NCBI GenBank assembly: GCA_004195325.1
Contig: SDWO01000118.1
Location: forward strand, 1 to 38,740
Direction: 5' to 3'
DNA from: Candidatus Izemoplasma acidinucleici
Lineage (GTDB): Bacteria; Bacillota_I; Bacilli_A; Izemoplasmatales; Izemoplasmataceae
DNA: 38,740 bases
Part shown: piece after piece, positions 1 through 8,150 of the stretch
Position numbering within the stretch: the stretch's first letter is position 1
Layout of the letters: the number at the start of each line of letters is the position of its first letter
The notes under the pieces: generated by a model
The model's database searches: none
Seen by the model: only the letters and a program-made list of their open reading frames with translations
Told to the model about the DNA's origin: nothing
Position numbers and translations under genes: made by a program

Positions 1-2
1 AT

Positions 3-761
3 TTTGAAGAAAATTCATCCTTCAAATTTAATTTCGGATTTAAGAAAATATTTATACCAATTAAGAATTTAAAAGGAGTAAAAGAGTATTACTCCAAAGA
101 TGAAATTACGAGAAGAAGCTTCAGAGGGTACGAAGTAACCTATTTTGATGAAATAAAAAAGACATTTAGAATTTCTAAAAAGAGTTTCCATAAGAAAGAT
201 TTGTATGAGGTATTTGATTTTATCGCCAAAGAAAACAGTGAGTTTTTAATTGATCCAATAATGAAGCATAATTTTGAAAGGTATTTTAGTATCTCTCATA
301 AAGAGAATCATATGTGCAAACCACTTATGAAACAGAAAATTACAAAACGATTCTTAATAGTGGCCATATTGATTTTAGAACTTATACTTGTTGGTGGAGC
401 TATAGGGGTCTACGAAGAATCAAATAGTATTACATTTGAATTGATATTTGTTATTGGGGCAGTTATTGCATTACTTGGGTGGTTCTTTTTTAATATAAAT
501 TATCGTATCATAGTTAGCTATAATGGTATTTTAATTAGAAATCTGTTTCGACTTGAAAAAGAATATGTGATGAATGAATTCAAAAAGAATATATTCCTAG
601 ATAAAACACCCGGTAGTGTTCCTAGATACAAAATAATTATGCATTTCAAAAACACTGACAAGAAACTAAAGCTTAGGGATGTTACAAGAGAAGTAGCGGG
701 ACATCTAGAAAGTGTTGGCTTTACTATCAAATCACACAATTATGATAATAACTTAAGATAA
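3..761 (+). CDS. Two-helix membrane protein, 5'-truncated, unknown function
   Basis: The reading frame is open back to the first bases of the window, so the gene starts upstream; the TTG at 201 is not needed as a start. About 252 codons are visible. An N-terminal soluble part of about 115 residues is rich in Lys, Phe and Tyr. Two adjacent hydrophobic helices follow at roughly visible residues 117-137 and 144-164, then a soluble tail that looks like alternating beta strands ending in a helix. This soluble-2TM-soluble layout resembles PH-like membrane proteins of Bacillota, but I do not recognise a named family and no catalytic motif is visible. The stop is 18 nt before the next gene, so the two are probably co-transcribed. 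Confidence 0.6.
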   Translation, partial: FEENSSFKFNFGFKKIFIPIKNLKGVKEYYSKDEITRRSFRGYEVTYFDEIKKTFRISKKSFHKKDLYEVFDFIAKENSEFLIDPIMKHNFERYFSISHKENHMCKPLMKQKITKRFLIVAILILELILVGGAIGVYEESNSITFELIFVIGAVIALLGWFFFNINYRIIVSYNGILIRNLFRLEKEYVMNEFKKNIFLDKTPGSVPRYKIIMHFKNTDKKLKLRDVTREVAGHLESVGFTIKSHNYDNNLR

Positions 762-779
762 GTAATAGGAGTTGTAAGT

Positions 780-1229
780 ATGTTAATTAGACAAATGAAA
801 TCTGTAGATTTAGAATTGATTATTGCCTTTGAAAAGGAATATAGAGAATTGGATAAAGAAATCAGTATACCTTTTAATGAGGAAGTATATAGAACAAGAT
901 TTATGGAAATGAAGATAGAGGATTATCCTAGTAGTAAAACTTTCCTTTATATTGAAGATAATAAGGTAGTGGGAAAGATAGATGTATTAATCGAAAAAAG
1001 TTTATCTAACTTTAAGATAGTTGGTTATATTGATTGGGTAACGGTATTAAAAACTAAAAGAAATAAAGGAATCGCAAAAGCGCTTCTTTTAGAAGTCGAA
1101 GATTACTTTAGAGAAGAGAAATGTGAACTATATTACCTATTTGTAGATGATACAGATATCGCAAAAGGGTTTTATAACAAAATCGAATTAAAACAAGAAA
1201 ATATTATTAGAGGGTATAAGATGCTCTAA
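780..1229 (+). CDS. GNAT-family N-acetyltransferase
   Basis: A 149-residue single-domain GNAT protein. It opens with the typical beta-1 strand (MLIRQMKSVDLELI). The acetyl-CoA pyrophosphate-binding motif A is RNKGIAKALL near residues 95-104, following the strand IDWVTVLKTK. A C-terminal AKGFYNKIEL segment matches the usual GNAT motif B position. An AGGAG-like ribosome site lies at about 767-771. It follows the membrane protein by 18 nt and is likely in the same transcript. The acceptor (small amine, antibiotic or protein N-terminus) cannot be told from sequence. No clear terminator follows, only a weak CTTCTA/TAGAAG hairpin at 1240-1263 without a T-run. Confidence 0.85.
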   Translation: MLIRQMKSVDLELIIAFEKEYRELDKEISIPFNEEVYRTRFMEMKIEDYPSSKTFLYIEDNKVVGKIDVLIEKSLSNFKIVGYIDWVTVLKTKRNKGIAKALLLEVEDYFREEKCELYYLFVDDTDIAKGFYNKIELKQENIIRGYKML

Positions 1230-1276
1230 GGCCTATCGTCTTCTAAAAGAATAAAATTAGAAGTAGAGTCTTTATG

Positions 1277-1285
1277 TGCTATAAT
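1277..1285 (+). promoter_or_regulatory. Extended -10 promoter for the EFR1 gene
   Basis: TGCTATAAT is a perfect extended -10 element 28 nt upstream of the ATG at 1314. The -35 position (1257-1262, TTAGAA) is poor, as expected for extended -10 promoters. Confidence 0.6.
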
Positions 1286-1313
1286 GAATTAACTTAATTT
1301 TGGAGGTAACATT

Positions 1314-2075
1314 ATGTATACTATTATCTATTTCAGTCCTACAGGAAATACCAAGTTTTTAGCTAAAAACTTGTCGGAATTATTAGATACTAATAATGTA
1401 TTCCAATTAGACAAAACAGACTATGATGAGATTGGTGAAAGTGAACACTTGATTTTGATGTATCCAATACATGGGTTTAATCCACCAAGAACAGTAAAGA
1501 GATTCATTAAACATCTACCAGAGGGATTGTTCAATAAAGTTAGTTTAATCGCAGTTGGGTGTAATGAACTTTGGGTTAATGACGCAGTATCACTAAAACT
1601 ACGTAAATACTTCACAAAGAAAAACACTGAAATAGTTGTTGATGAAGTCTTAGCTATGCCGTTAACTTTTGTTATGAAGTTTCCAGATGATGTTAAAAAG
1701 AAAACAATAGAAGAAGCAAGTGAAACAGTTATTAAATTAGCTGCTAGAATAAAAGAAAACGACACATCTAACAGAAAAATCAAATTCAAATCAAAAGTAA
1801 TTAATCTTGTTGGGAAAATGGAAAGCCCAGCAGCTAGAATGTTTGGTCTAGAACTACATGCCAAAAAATCATGTACTTCATGTGGAATATGCTGGAACAA
1901 TTGTCCAGAGTTTAATATTAAGCCAAATAAAAAAAACAAACCTAAGTTTGGATTCTCTTGTTCAATGTGTATGAGATGTATATATAATTGTCCTGAGAAA
2001 TCAATAACACCATATCTATCTAAATTCTTAACAATTAAAGGTGGATATCAATTAGAAGACAAACAAGAAATATAG
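1314..2075 (+). CDS. EFR1-type flavodoxin-ferredoxin fusion protein
   Basis: A 253-residue two-domain redox protein. Residues 1 to about 150 are a flavodoxin-like fold, opening with the FMN phosphate-loop signature YFSPTGNT at 6-13. The C-terminal part carries two [4Fe-4S] motifs: CTSCGICWNNCP near 188-199 and CSMCMRCIYNCP near 217-228. This matches the EFR1 family of flavodoxin/ferredoxin fusions, cytosolic electron carriers whose partners are mostly unknown. GGAGGT at 1302-1307 fixes the ATG at 1314. The gene has its own extended -10 promoter and its stop codon lies in the terminator stem, so it is a single-gene unit. No oxidoreductase partner sits beside it. Confidence 0.88.
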   Translation: MYTIIYFSPTGNTKFLAKNLSELLDTNNVFQLDKTDYDEIGESEHLILMYPIHGFNPPRTVKRFIKHLPEGLFNKVSLIAVGCNELWVNDAVSLKLRKYFTKKNTEIVVDEVLAMPLTFVMKFPDDVKKKTIEEASETVIKLAARIKENDTSNRKIKFKSKVINLVGKMESPAARMFGLELHAKKSCTSCGICWNNCPEFNIKPNKKNKPKFGFSCSMCMRCIYNCPEKSITPYLSKFLTIKGGYQLEDKQEI

Positions 2076-2099
2076 AAGCCATTCAATGGCTTCTTTTTT
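2074..2099 (+). terminator. Intrinsic terminator of the EFR1 gene
   Basis: The stem AGAAGCCAT (2074-2082) pairs with ATGGCTTCT (2086-2094), followed by a T-run to 2099. The last bases of the stop codon are inside the stem. Confidence 0.88.
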
Positions 2100-2100
2100 A

Positions 2101-2109
2101 TGATATAAT
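2101..2109 (+). promoter_or_regulatory. Extended -10 promoter for the SGNH hydrolase
   Basis: TGATATAAT is an extended -10 element directly after the preceding terminator, 22 nt before the ATG at 2132. No good -35 hexamer is seen. Confidence 0.55.
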
Positions 2110-2131
2110 AGACTATAAGGATGATGATAAA

Positions 2132-2839
2132 ATGAGAATACTATTTCTAGGTGACAGTATCACAGTTGGAGTTCCAGGTGTGTCATATGTAAAAATGATT
2201 CAAAGTGACAATAAGGATTGGAAAATAGCGAATAGGGCCAAAGGTGGAGACACTGTCAAAAGTCTATATAAACGTGTAAAAGAAATGGATGATTTAGATT
2301 CTTTTGATCATATCTTTCTTTTTATTGGTGTAAATGATATATACGGAAAACTAACAAAAACGTATAGAATACTTAAAACACTAACCAAACAACGTGCTGC
2401 TAAAAATGTAGAGCTATTTACAAAACAATATACTGCGTTAGTAAATCATATATTGTCTGCAAATAGAAAGTTAGTAATTATTCCTCCTCTAGTTATTGGA
2501 GAAGACTATAATAGTAAGTGGAATACTGAACTCTTCAAATTAGTAGAATCTATTAAAATCATTAAAGATGAAAACAAGATAGACTATATAGATAGTTATA
2601 CAGACTTCAAAAAGCAACTTAGTACAAAAACTATATCTTCATACTTACCTTTGAAAATATCAGAGTTATTAAAAGATGTGAAAGAACTTAACACAATCGA
2701 ATTAGTAGACTTTAGAAGTGAGAGTAGAGGGTTATATCTCACTCTTGATGGAGTTCATATTAATAGTGTTGGAGCTACCATTATTAGCAAATCCATTATT
2801 GAATATGTAAATGGCAAAAATAAAAAGAAGCTAATCTAG
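2132..2839 (+). CDS. SGNH/GDSL-family hydrolase
   Basis: A 235-residue esterase or lipase-like protein of the SGNH superfamily. Block I is FLGDSIT at 5-11, with the nucleophile Ser in GDSIT. Block III is GVNDIY at about 67-72, supplying the oxyanion Asn. Block V is LDGVHIN near residue 208, supplying the Asp and His of the triad. The block II Gly lies in the NRAKGGDT segment. There is no signal peptide, so it should act in the cytosol. The substrate is not evident; relatives include arylesterases, thioesterase/lysophospholipases and acetylesterases. AAGGAT at 2118-2123 serves as ribosome site. The gene overlaps the convergent plsY by 9 bp inside their shared terminator. Confidence 0.85.
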   Translation: MRILFLGDSITVGVPGVSYVKMIQSDNKDWKIANRAKGGDTVKSLYKRVKEMDDLDSFDHIFLFIGVNDIYGKLTKTYRILKTLTKQRAAKNVELFTKQYTALVNHILSANRKLVIIPPLVIGEDYNSKWNTELFKLVESIKIIKDENKIDYIDSYTDFKKQLSTKTISSYLPLKISELLKDVKELNTIELVDFRSESRGLYLTLDGVHINSVGATIISKSIIEYVNGKNKKKLI

Positions 2840-2848
2840 CTTCTTTTT
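2822..2848. terminator. Bidirectional terminator between SGNH hydrolase and plsY
   Basis: The 12-bp arms AAAAAGAAGCTA (2822-2833) and TAGCTTCTTTTT (2837-2848) flank the loop ATC. There is a T-run on either strand. Both stop codons lie in this hairpin. Confidence 0.88.
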
Positions 2849-3451
2849 TTCTTTGTCTTTTCCAACAGCATCTAAAGTAAGTTCCTCTTTTTTGTATATT
2901 TTAATGTAGTTTGGAACATGCTTAATAAATGATACAACACTGAAGGACGTTACTAATATAACTGATATATAGTGATAATCTAGTAGTAAGAAAATAATTG
3001 GATAAGATACTAATACAAACAAAGTTGCGATTGCCATGAACTTTGATCTAAATAATATAAGTGTAAATAGAACTCCCATTCCTAAACTAATTAAGGGATT
3101 TAAAGCAAGACACATACCACCAAATGTTGCTGTTCCTTTTCCGCCTTTGAATTTCATATGGAATGGATGCATATGACCGACAATTGCACTTACTCCAGCA
3201 ACAAACCATAGGATGTCGTTATCTTGGAATACGATTCTAGCTATAATTACCGGTAGTGCTCCTTTAAATATATCTAAGAAACCTACAATAACTGCATACT
3301 TCATACCAAGCGTTAGAGCAATGTTTGATGTACCAGGGTTTTTTGAATTAACTTTTGTTATATCTATATTTTTGACACGCTTTGCTATTATTTTAGCGGG
3401 GTTAATTGTACCGATTAAATAAGAAATTAGAAATGTAAGAAAATATTCCAT
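2831..3451 (-). CDS. plsY: Acyl-phosphate:glycerol-3-phosphate acyltransferase PlsY
   Basis: A 206-residue polytopic membrane enzyme that transfers an acyl group from acyl phosphate to sn-1 of glycerol-3-phosphate, the first acylation of phospholipid synthesis. The three PlsY signatures are seen: the N-terminal ISYLIGTINPAKIIAK, the glycerol-phosphate loop SKNPGTSNIALTLG around residues 36-49, and GHMHPFHMKFKGGKGTAT around 92-109. About five hydrophobic helices and a charged Lys-rich C-terminus complete it. AGAGGAGG just upstream of the ATG at 3451 is a strong ribosome site. The partner PlsX is not in the window. It follows a terminated membrane/GNAT gene and so probably has its own promoter between 3452 and 3500, though none is strong. 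Confidence 0.93.
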   Translation of the reverse strand: MEYFLTFLISYLIGTINPAKIIAKRVKNIDITKVNSKNPGTSNIALTLGMKYAVIVGFLDIFKGALPVIIARIVFQDNDILWFVAGVSAIVGHMHPFHMKFKGGKGTATFGGMCLALNPLISLGMGVLFTLILFRSKFMAIATLFVLVSYPIIFLLLDYHYISVILVTSFSVVSFIKHVPNYIKIYKKEELTLDAVGKDKEKKKLD

Positions 3452-3499
3452 AAGATTCCTCCTCTTGGTTGTTAGTCTAAGTATACTAGAAATAGTATT

Positions 3500-3533
3500 T
3501 AATAAAAGAAAAAAGGAGAGTATTTCTCCTTTT
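3500..3533 (-). terminator. Terminator of the membrane/GNAT fusion gene
   Basis: On the minus strand AAAAGGAGA (3533-3525) pairs with TCTCCTTTT (3519-3511), followed by a T-rich tail towards 3500. Confidence 0.8.
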
Positions 3534-4924
3534 TAAAATCTTTTAGTTACAAAGTATCCTTCAACATCAATATTGCCTTCTTTAAATGTAATAGTAGTTG
3601 GAGACATTGTATATTTTAGTTTATCCCATAAATGGATTGCCTCGTATTTATCAACACTAGACCAAGCTCTGATTTGCTTGACACCTTGGGCTTTAAAATA
3701 GTGTTCAGTCATTTGAACTAGTTTTGTTGCGATTCCTAGATTTCGGTAATCTGTATGAACTTCAATCACATTAATATATGCTTCGAGATCGTCACTCAAG
3801 GGTGCTGTTAAATGTTTCTTATAAGTTGAAATAAAGCCTATAATCTTATCATCTAGAGTAGCAACAACACTATAAGCATCCGGACCGATTTTAACATGAG
3901 ATGCTAACATATCATTAAATTGTTCTTGGATGCTAACTATATGAGATCTTTTTGCTTCTACAAACTTAGGACCTTGTAACGTTGCTCTAATTACATTAAT
4001 TGGATTTGCATCTTTTATCTCAATATTAAAGATGTATTTCAGAATACTTATACCCAAAGAGAAATATGTGACAACAACCATTAACGGTAAAACTTCCATT
4101 TCAAAGAGTCTTGATTCGAAATATCCAGACATTCCTAATATTGAAAATATAATGAATATAGTGAATGTTCTTATATAGAATAGTAGCATTGTATGAGTGT
4201 ATGTTTTATTGACAAGTTTGATAATAAAATCAACAAATACAAAGAATGGGTATAAAATCAGAATTGTCATTGTGAATTCATCTCCATTAAATAAATCTCT
4301 TGAAGCAGCGTATGACAGATAAATGATAAATACTATATTGATAACTTTTAATACATCATATAATTTGTATAGAAGAACCCTATATGCGTAATAAAATACT
4401 GTTAATAGAACTATTAAAGTGAATACTACTTTCAAGAACGGATCATAGGAACTATTAATAAGACAACTATAGTCTCTTTCCCAACCACAATTTCTTAGAA
4501 GTAAAACTAAATAATCAAAGAAAGCATATACTGGCAGGATTATCCAAAGCTCCTTAGGTATGAACTTCTTACTAATTAATAAGTAACTAACACTTAGTAC
4601 CAATAATAGAATTAAGTAAACATTAATTATGTTTTGTAATTCCATTTGGTATTGGAACGTATAGAAGAAAACAATGATATTACCGGCTAATCCAAATAGT
4701 AAATAGTTTCTCTCTTCTCTAGTAGGTTGATGTATTTTTTTTCTATTCACTTGAAATAATGTGGCACCGAATAAAATAAGTATGACGAAAATATTAATAA
4801 GCAACGTAATTAAATGTACGTTATCTGAACCAGGTGAATACACCTCAACTAATCCAAATATAAATGGTGGATATAAGAAGAATAGATATGTAAGTATGAA
4901 ATATGTACGGTTTGTTTTTTGCAT
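3533..4924 (-). CDS. Ten-helix membrane protein with C-terminal GNAT domain
   Basis: A 463-residue fusion. Residues 1 to about 300 contain around ten hydrophobic helices (roughly 8-27, 37-58, 73-90, 96-116, 124-144, 165-184, 190-207, 217-236, 246-264, 275-296) and no recognised transporter motif. Residues from about 310 to the end are a GNAT acetyltransferase domain. Its beta-4/motif A segment is INVIEVHTDYRNLGIATKLV near 383-402, with the acetyl-CoA loop RNLGIA, and a C-terminal EAIHLWDKLKY segment fits motif B. A TAGGAGGG ribosome site precedes the ATG. The GNAT domain is predicted to be tethered to the cytosolic face. The target and the role of the membrane part are unknown. It is a single-gene unit. 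Confidence 0.75.
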   Translation of the reverse strand: MQKTNRTYFILTYLFFLYPPFIFGLVEVYSPGSDNVHLITLLINIFVILILFGATLFQVNRKKIHQPTREERNYLLFGLAGNIIVFFYTFQYQMELQNIINVYLILLLVLSVSYLLISKKFIPKELWIILPVYAFFDYLVLLLRNCGWERDYSCLINSSYDPFLKVVFTLIVLLTVFYYAYRVLLYKLYDVLKVINIVFIIYLSYAASRDLFNGDEFTMTILILYPFFVFVDFIIKLVNKTYTHTMLLFYIRTFTIFIIFSILGMSGYFESRLFEMEVLPLMVVVTYFSLGISILKYIFNIEIKDANPINVIRATLQGPKFVEAKRSHIVSIQEQFNDMLASHVKIGPDAYSVVATLDDKIIGFISTYKKHLTAPLSDDLEAYINVIEVHTDYRNLGIATKLVQMTEHYFKAQGVKQIRAWSSVDKYEAIHLWDKLKYTMSPTTITFKEGNIDVEGYFVTKRF

Positions 4925-4976
4925 AAAATGTCCCTCCTAATAGTTAATTTCACTTTTATTATATCATATTGAACTG

Positions 4977-4985
4977 TGTTATAAT
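4977..4985 (+). promoter_or_regulatory. Extended -10 promoter for the lipoprotein peptidase
   Basis: TGTTATAAT is an extended -10 element 21 nt upstream of the ATG at 5007, with no clear -35 hexamer. Confidence 0.6.
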
Positions 4986-5006
4986 ATAAAACAAAGGGGT
5001 GTTACA

Positions 5007-6455
5007 ATGAAAAAAATAATAACACTATTGCTACTATTATCTTTAACGTTTGCTTTCACAGGTTGCGAAAAGCCAAAGGAAGAAGATAAAGAACCAGAAT
5101 TCATATTTGAACCAGACCCTCAAACTGGGAATCATTTCTATGAACTGGATTTAATACTAAACCCTGAAGAGAGAACAGCTATTGTCACAGGGCAAATCAC
5201 TTATCATAATGAAATTTCTGATTTAAGCGAGCTTTATATAAACTTTTACCCAAAAGCATTAGACATGTCTACAGGTCAAAACACTTTGGAATTGAGTGAG
5301 TTTACAATATCTGGAGTAGATTATTTAGATGACATATCTTGGGCAGGTGAAGACGGCACAGCACTCTATATTGATATTGAAGAAACATATCAAAGTGGTG
5401 ATGCAATAGTCATCACATTTGAATACGAGTTTACGTACTGGCATTGGGATCGCATATATGCTTCACCTCAGGAAGATTATTTTGTAACAATGTTCTTCTA
5501 TCCTCATGTTGCAATGTTTGATGAGAGTGGATGGAACATCGATCGTTACACTTTTAGTGGTGAAACGTACTACAATGAAGTGGGCGATTATGATGTAACA
5601 TTACATATACCGAGTGAATTTATAGTTGCTTCTGGTGGTGCCTTGCAATATAAGTTTGATCAAGATGAAATCACAACGTACAGATATTACATGGAAAACG
5701 CCAGAGATTACAGTTTTAGTGCATCGACATTATATTCGTTTTACTCAAAAGAAATTGATGGGACTAATTTTGAGATATATTCCATTGAAGAACTATCAAA
5801 AATGGAATTGGCTGAATCTTGGTTGTATTTGGAAAACAGCTTTAGCTCATTTGAAAATGCAGTTGGTGAATATTACTTTGATAACTTTGTGTTAGAATAT
5901 GGGAATATTTATGGAATGGAAAGTACTGGAATTATATATTGTTCTATGGATATAGACGAAGAGACTGTCGTACACGAAGTTGCCCATATGTGGTTTTTTA
6001 GTATGATAGGAAATGATCAGTATGATTTATCTTTCTTAGATGAATCATTAACAACGTATATAACCTCTATGTATTATAGGGACTTATACCCATTAGATGG
6101 ATATGATGCTTATTTAGATACAAGAAGTTCTACTAATGTTGGATTTGAATATATATATAGTAGAGTGATTGGGAGTAGTTTACTACAGAAAGTTGATAAC
6201 TTTCAAAATGATTATGGATTCATTATCTATTATCATGGTCCAACAATAGTTCGTTCATACGTAGAACAATTCTTAGATGGAGACGTAGATAGATTCTTAG
6301 AAATCTTACAAGTTTACTTTGATGATTACTCAAAAGAGATTGCTACCTTAGATAACTTCTTAGATACATTGGAAACAGAAAGTGGAATAGAAAACACAAA
6401 AGAGTGGTTCTTACTACAACTGAGTTCTATTCAAGACTTAACAAATAGACCATAA
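5007..6455 (+). CDS. M1-family (gluzincin) metallopeptidase lipoprotein
   Basis: A 482-residue lipoprotein. The signal peptide MKKIITLLLLLSLTFAFTGC ends in a lipobox with Cys20 as the lipid-modified residue, followed by a charged linker. The zinc site is complete for the M1 clan: H323-E-V-A-H327, then exactly 18 residues, then E346 in FLDESL. The segment YGMESTG resembles the substrate-binding GxMEN loop of M1 aminopeptidases with changes. A later YYHGP may supply the catalytic Tyr. It is shorter than typical M1 enzymes (600-900 residues), lacking the long C-terminal helical domain. It likely trims peptides at the outer membrane face. It stands alone, with its own promoter and terminator. Confidence 0.82.
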   Translation: MKKIITLLLLLSLTFAFTGCEKPKEEDKEPEFIFEPDPQTGNHFYELDLILNPEERTAIVTGQITYHNEISDLSELYINFYPKALDMSTGQNTLELSEFTISGVDYLDDISWAGEDGTALYIDIEETYQSGDAIVITFEYEFTYWHWDRIYASPQEDYFVTMFFYPHVAMFDESGWNIDRYTFSGETYYNEVGDYDVTLHIPSEFIVASGGALQYKFDQDEITTYRYYMENARDYSFSASTLYSFYSKEIDGTNFEIYSIEELSKMELAESWLYLENSFSSFENAVGEYYFDNFVLEYGNIYGMESTGIIYCSMDIDEETVVHEVAHMWFFSMIGNDQYDLSFLDESLTTYITSMYYRDLYPLDGYDAYLDTRSSTNVGFEYIYSRVIGSSLLQKVDNFQNDYGFIIYYHGPTIVRSYVEQFLDGDVDRFLEILQVYFDDYSKEIATLDNFLDTLETESGIENTKEWFLLQLSSIQDLTNRP

Positions 6456-6457
6456 TT

Positions 6458-6482
6458 AAAGAAGCGAATTTCGCTTCTTTTT
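6458..6482 (+). terminator. Terminator of the M1-like lipoprotein gene
   Basis: AAAGAAGCGA (6458-6467) pairs with TCGCTTCTTT (6471-6480), then a short T-run. Confidence 0.85.
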
Positions 6483-6503
6483 ATGTATATTATATTATAC
6501 CTA

Positions 6504-6512
6504 TGATACAAT
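6504..6512 (+). promoter_or_regulatory. Extended -10 promoter for the GH5 gene
   Basis: TGATACAAT is an extended -10-like element (one mismatch from TATAAT) 30 nt before the ATG at 6543. Confidence 0.45.
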
Positions 6513-6542
6513 ATAGGCGAAAACTATATAGGAGGATTTGCT

Positions 6543-8102
6543 ATGTCTAAGTTTATGTATGTAAAAGGTAAAAAGATAAAAGATCAAGATGGAAAAGACA
6601 TTCTATTAAAAGGTGTTGGACTTGGTGGTTGGATGCTTCCCGAAGGATATATGTGGGGAAGTCATGGGTATTATAATAGACCAAGAAGATTTGAAGAATT
6701 GGTGTCTTTTTACATGGGTGAAGATGCATCAAATTGGTGGAACAAATATTATAAAACTTGGATTAGTGAACAAGATTTTATTCTAATCAAAGAACATGGA
6801 TATAACAGTGTTCGGTTACCGTTAAATTACCGTTTACTAATGGATGAAAATGATAAGGATGAGACTGTTGTTTTTAATGAGTATGGATTCGACATGATTG
6901 ATTACACAATTGAACAATGCAAACTTAATGGCCTATATCTAGTCTTAGATTTACACGGAGCACCTGGTGGACAAACAGGAGCGAACATAGATGATTCTAA
7001 AGATGATTATCCACATTTATATGAAAATGAAATATATCAAAAGCAATTAATAACTCTATGGGTAGAAATCGCAAACAGATATAAAGATAATGAAACAGTT
7101 TGTATGTATGATTTACTTAATGAACCAATTCCTCATAATTTTAAAGAATTAAATAAATATCTAGAACCACTACATGAAAAAATGATTCAAGCAATTAGAG
7201 AAGTAGATACAAATCATATAATCTGTATTGAAGGAAATAACTGGGCAAGTGATTTCAGCACAATCACTAAGAAACTAGATGATAATCTAGTACTTCACTT
7301 CCATAAATATTGGAACCCACCATCAATAGAACAAATACAAAGATTTTTAGATAAAAGAGAAGAATTAGATTTACCTTTGTATATGGGTGAAGGTGGAGAA
7401 AACGACTTGTATTGGTATAGCTCAAATTTCAAAATGTATGATCAATTAAAAATCTCATGGAATTTCTGGGCATATAAAAAAAGAAAAAACCATAATTCAA
7501 TTATTAGTTTTGATTTACCAGATAATTGGGAAAACATATTTAACAAAGACGAAAGAATCCCAAAAGAGCAAGGCGTAGAATTGTTAAATCAATTTCTATA
7601 TAATATTCGATTTGAAAATTGTGAAATTAATAGTGATGTCACAGATTCACTATTCTATAAAGACAAATTCTTTACTACGGGTGGAAGTTATGATTTCTTT
7701 GGAAAAGGTAAAAGTTTCCAAGTTGGTGAAAAGTTTGATGATTCACCAATAAGAAAAAATGATAGGACACATATCTGTAATGGTGATGGAGAAGAATTCA
7801 AAGGAGTATGGGGTTGTCATAATAAAGAACAACAAGAGCAAGAATTATTTCCATTTGTAAAAGGGAATCATGGAGATTTCTACGACTACTCTTTCTACGT
7901 TACAAAAGATGTAAAAGAAACTAAAAGAATTTCAATCTCACACAACGGACTCGACGCCGACTTTTATATTAATGGAGAAATCATAAGAGCTTGCAATGAA
8001 GAAGGAAAGTTCACATTTAAATTTACTGCGAAAAAAGGATTAAACAGATTGTCTATCGAACCAGTAAATGATGGTGTAATAAAAATAATAACTTTTAAAT
8101 AA
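6543..8102 (+). CDS. Glycoside hydrolase family 5 enzyme with C-terminal beta domain
   Basis: A 519-residue protein. Residues about 10-350 form a GH5 (clan A) TIM barrel: the opening LLKGVGLGGWMLPEG, NSVRLPLNYR on an early strand, LVLDLHGAPGGQTG, the acid/base Glu194 in YDLLNEP, HFHKYW, and the nucleophile Glu283 in LYMGEGGEN. The barrel closes with ISWNFWAYKK. Residues about 370-519 look like a beta-rich carbohydrate-binding or accessory module. There is no signal peptide, so it should act inside the cell, probably on imported oligosaccharides of the beta-glucan or glucoside type; the exact substrate is not readable. AGGAGG at 6531-6536 sets the start. Its own terminator separates it from the phosphoesterase operon. 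Confidence 0.87.
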   Translation: MSKFMYVKGKKIKDQDGKDILLKGVGLGGWMLPEGYMWGSHGYYNRPRRFEELVSFYMGEDASNWWNKYYKTWISEQDFILIKEHGYNSVRLPLNYRLLMDENDKDETVVFNEYGFDMIDYTIEQCKLNGLYLVLDLHGAPGGQTGANIDDSKDDYPHLYENEIYQKQLITLWVEIANRYKDNETVCMYDLLNEPIPHNFKELNKYLEPLHEKMIQAIREVDTNHIICIEGNNWASDFSTITKKLDDNLVLHFHKYWNPPSIEQIQRFLDKREELDLPLYMGEGGENDLYWYSSNFKMYDQLKISWNFWAYKKRKNHNSIISFDLPDNWENIFNKDERIPKEQGVELLNQFLYNIRFENCEINSDVTDSLFYKDKFFTTGGSYDFFGKGKSFQVGEKFDDSPIRKNDRTHICNGDGEEFKGVWGCHNKEQQEQELFPFVKGNHGDFYDYSFYVTKDVKETKRISISHNGLDADFYINGEIIRACNEEGKFTFKFTAKKGLNRLSIEPVNDGVIKIITFK

Positions 8103-8126
8103 AAAGAAGCGATTGCTTCTTTTTTT
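8101..8126 (+). terminator. Terminator of the GH5 gene
   Basis: AAAAAGAAGC (8101-8110), loop GATT, GCTTCTTTTT (8115-8124), T-run to 8126. The stem starts within the stop codon. Confidence 0.88.
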
Positions 8127-8134
8127 GTTATAAT
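8126..8134 (+). promoter_or_regulatory. Extended -10 promoter for the EEP-thioesterase-galM unit
   Basis: TGTTATAAT is an extended -10 element 16 nt before the ATG at 8151, directly after the GH5 terminator. The transcript leader would be only about 10 nt. Confidence 0.5.
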
Positions 8135-8150
8135 TGAAACAGGTGATAAT

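Noticed and set aside
1421-1939. A 172-codon minus-strand frame inside the EFR1 gene
   Set aside because: It is antisense to a well-supported flavodoxin-ferredoxin gene; no start signal or family is visible.
5626-5895. An 89-codon open frame inside the M1-like gene
   Set aside because: It is in another frame of a gene with intact zinc motifs, has no ribosome site and an implausible composition.
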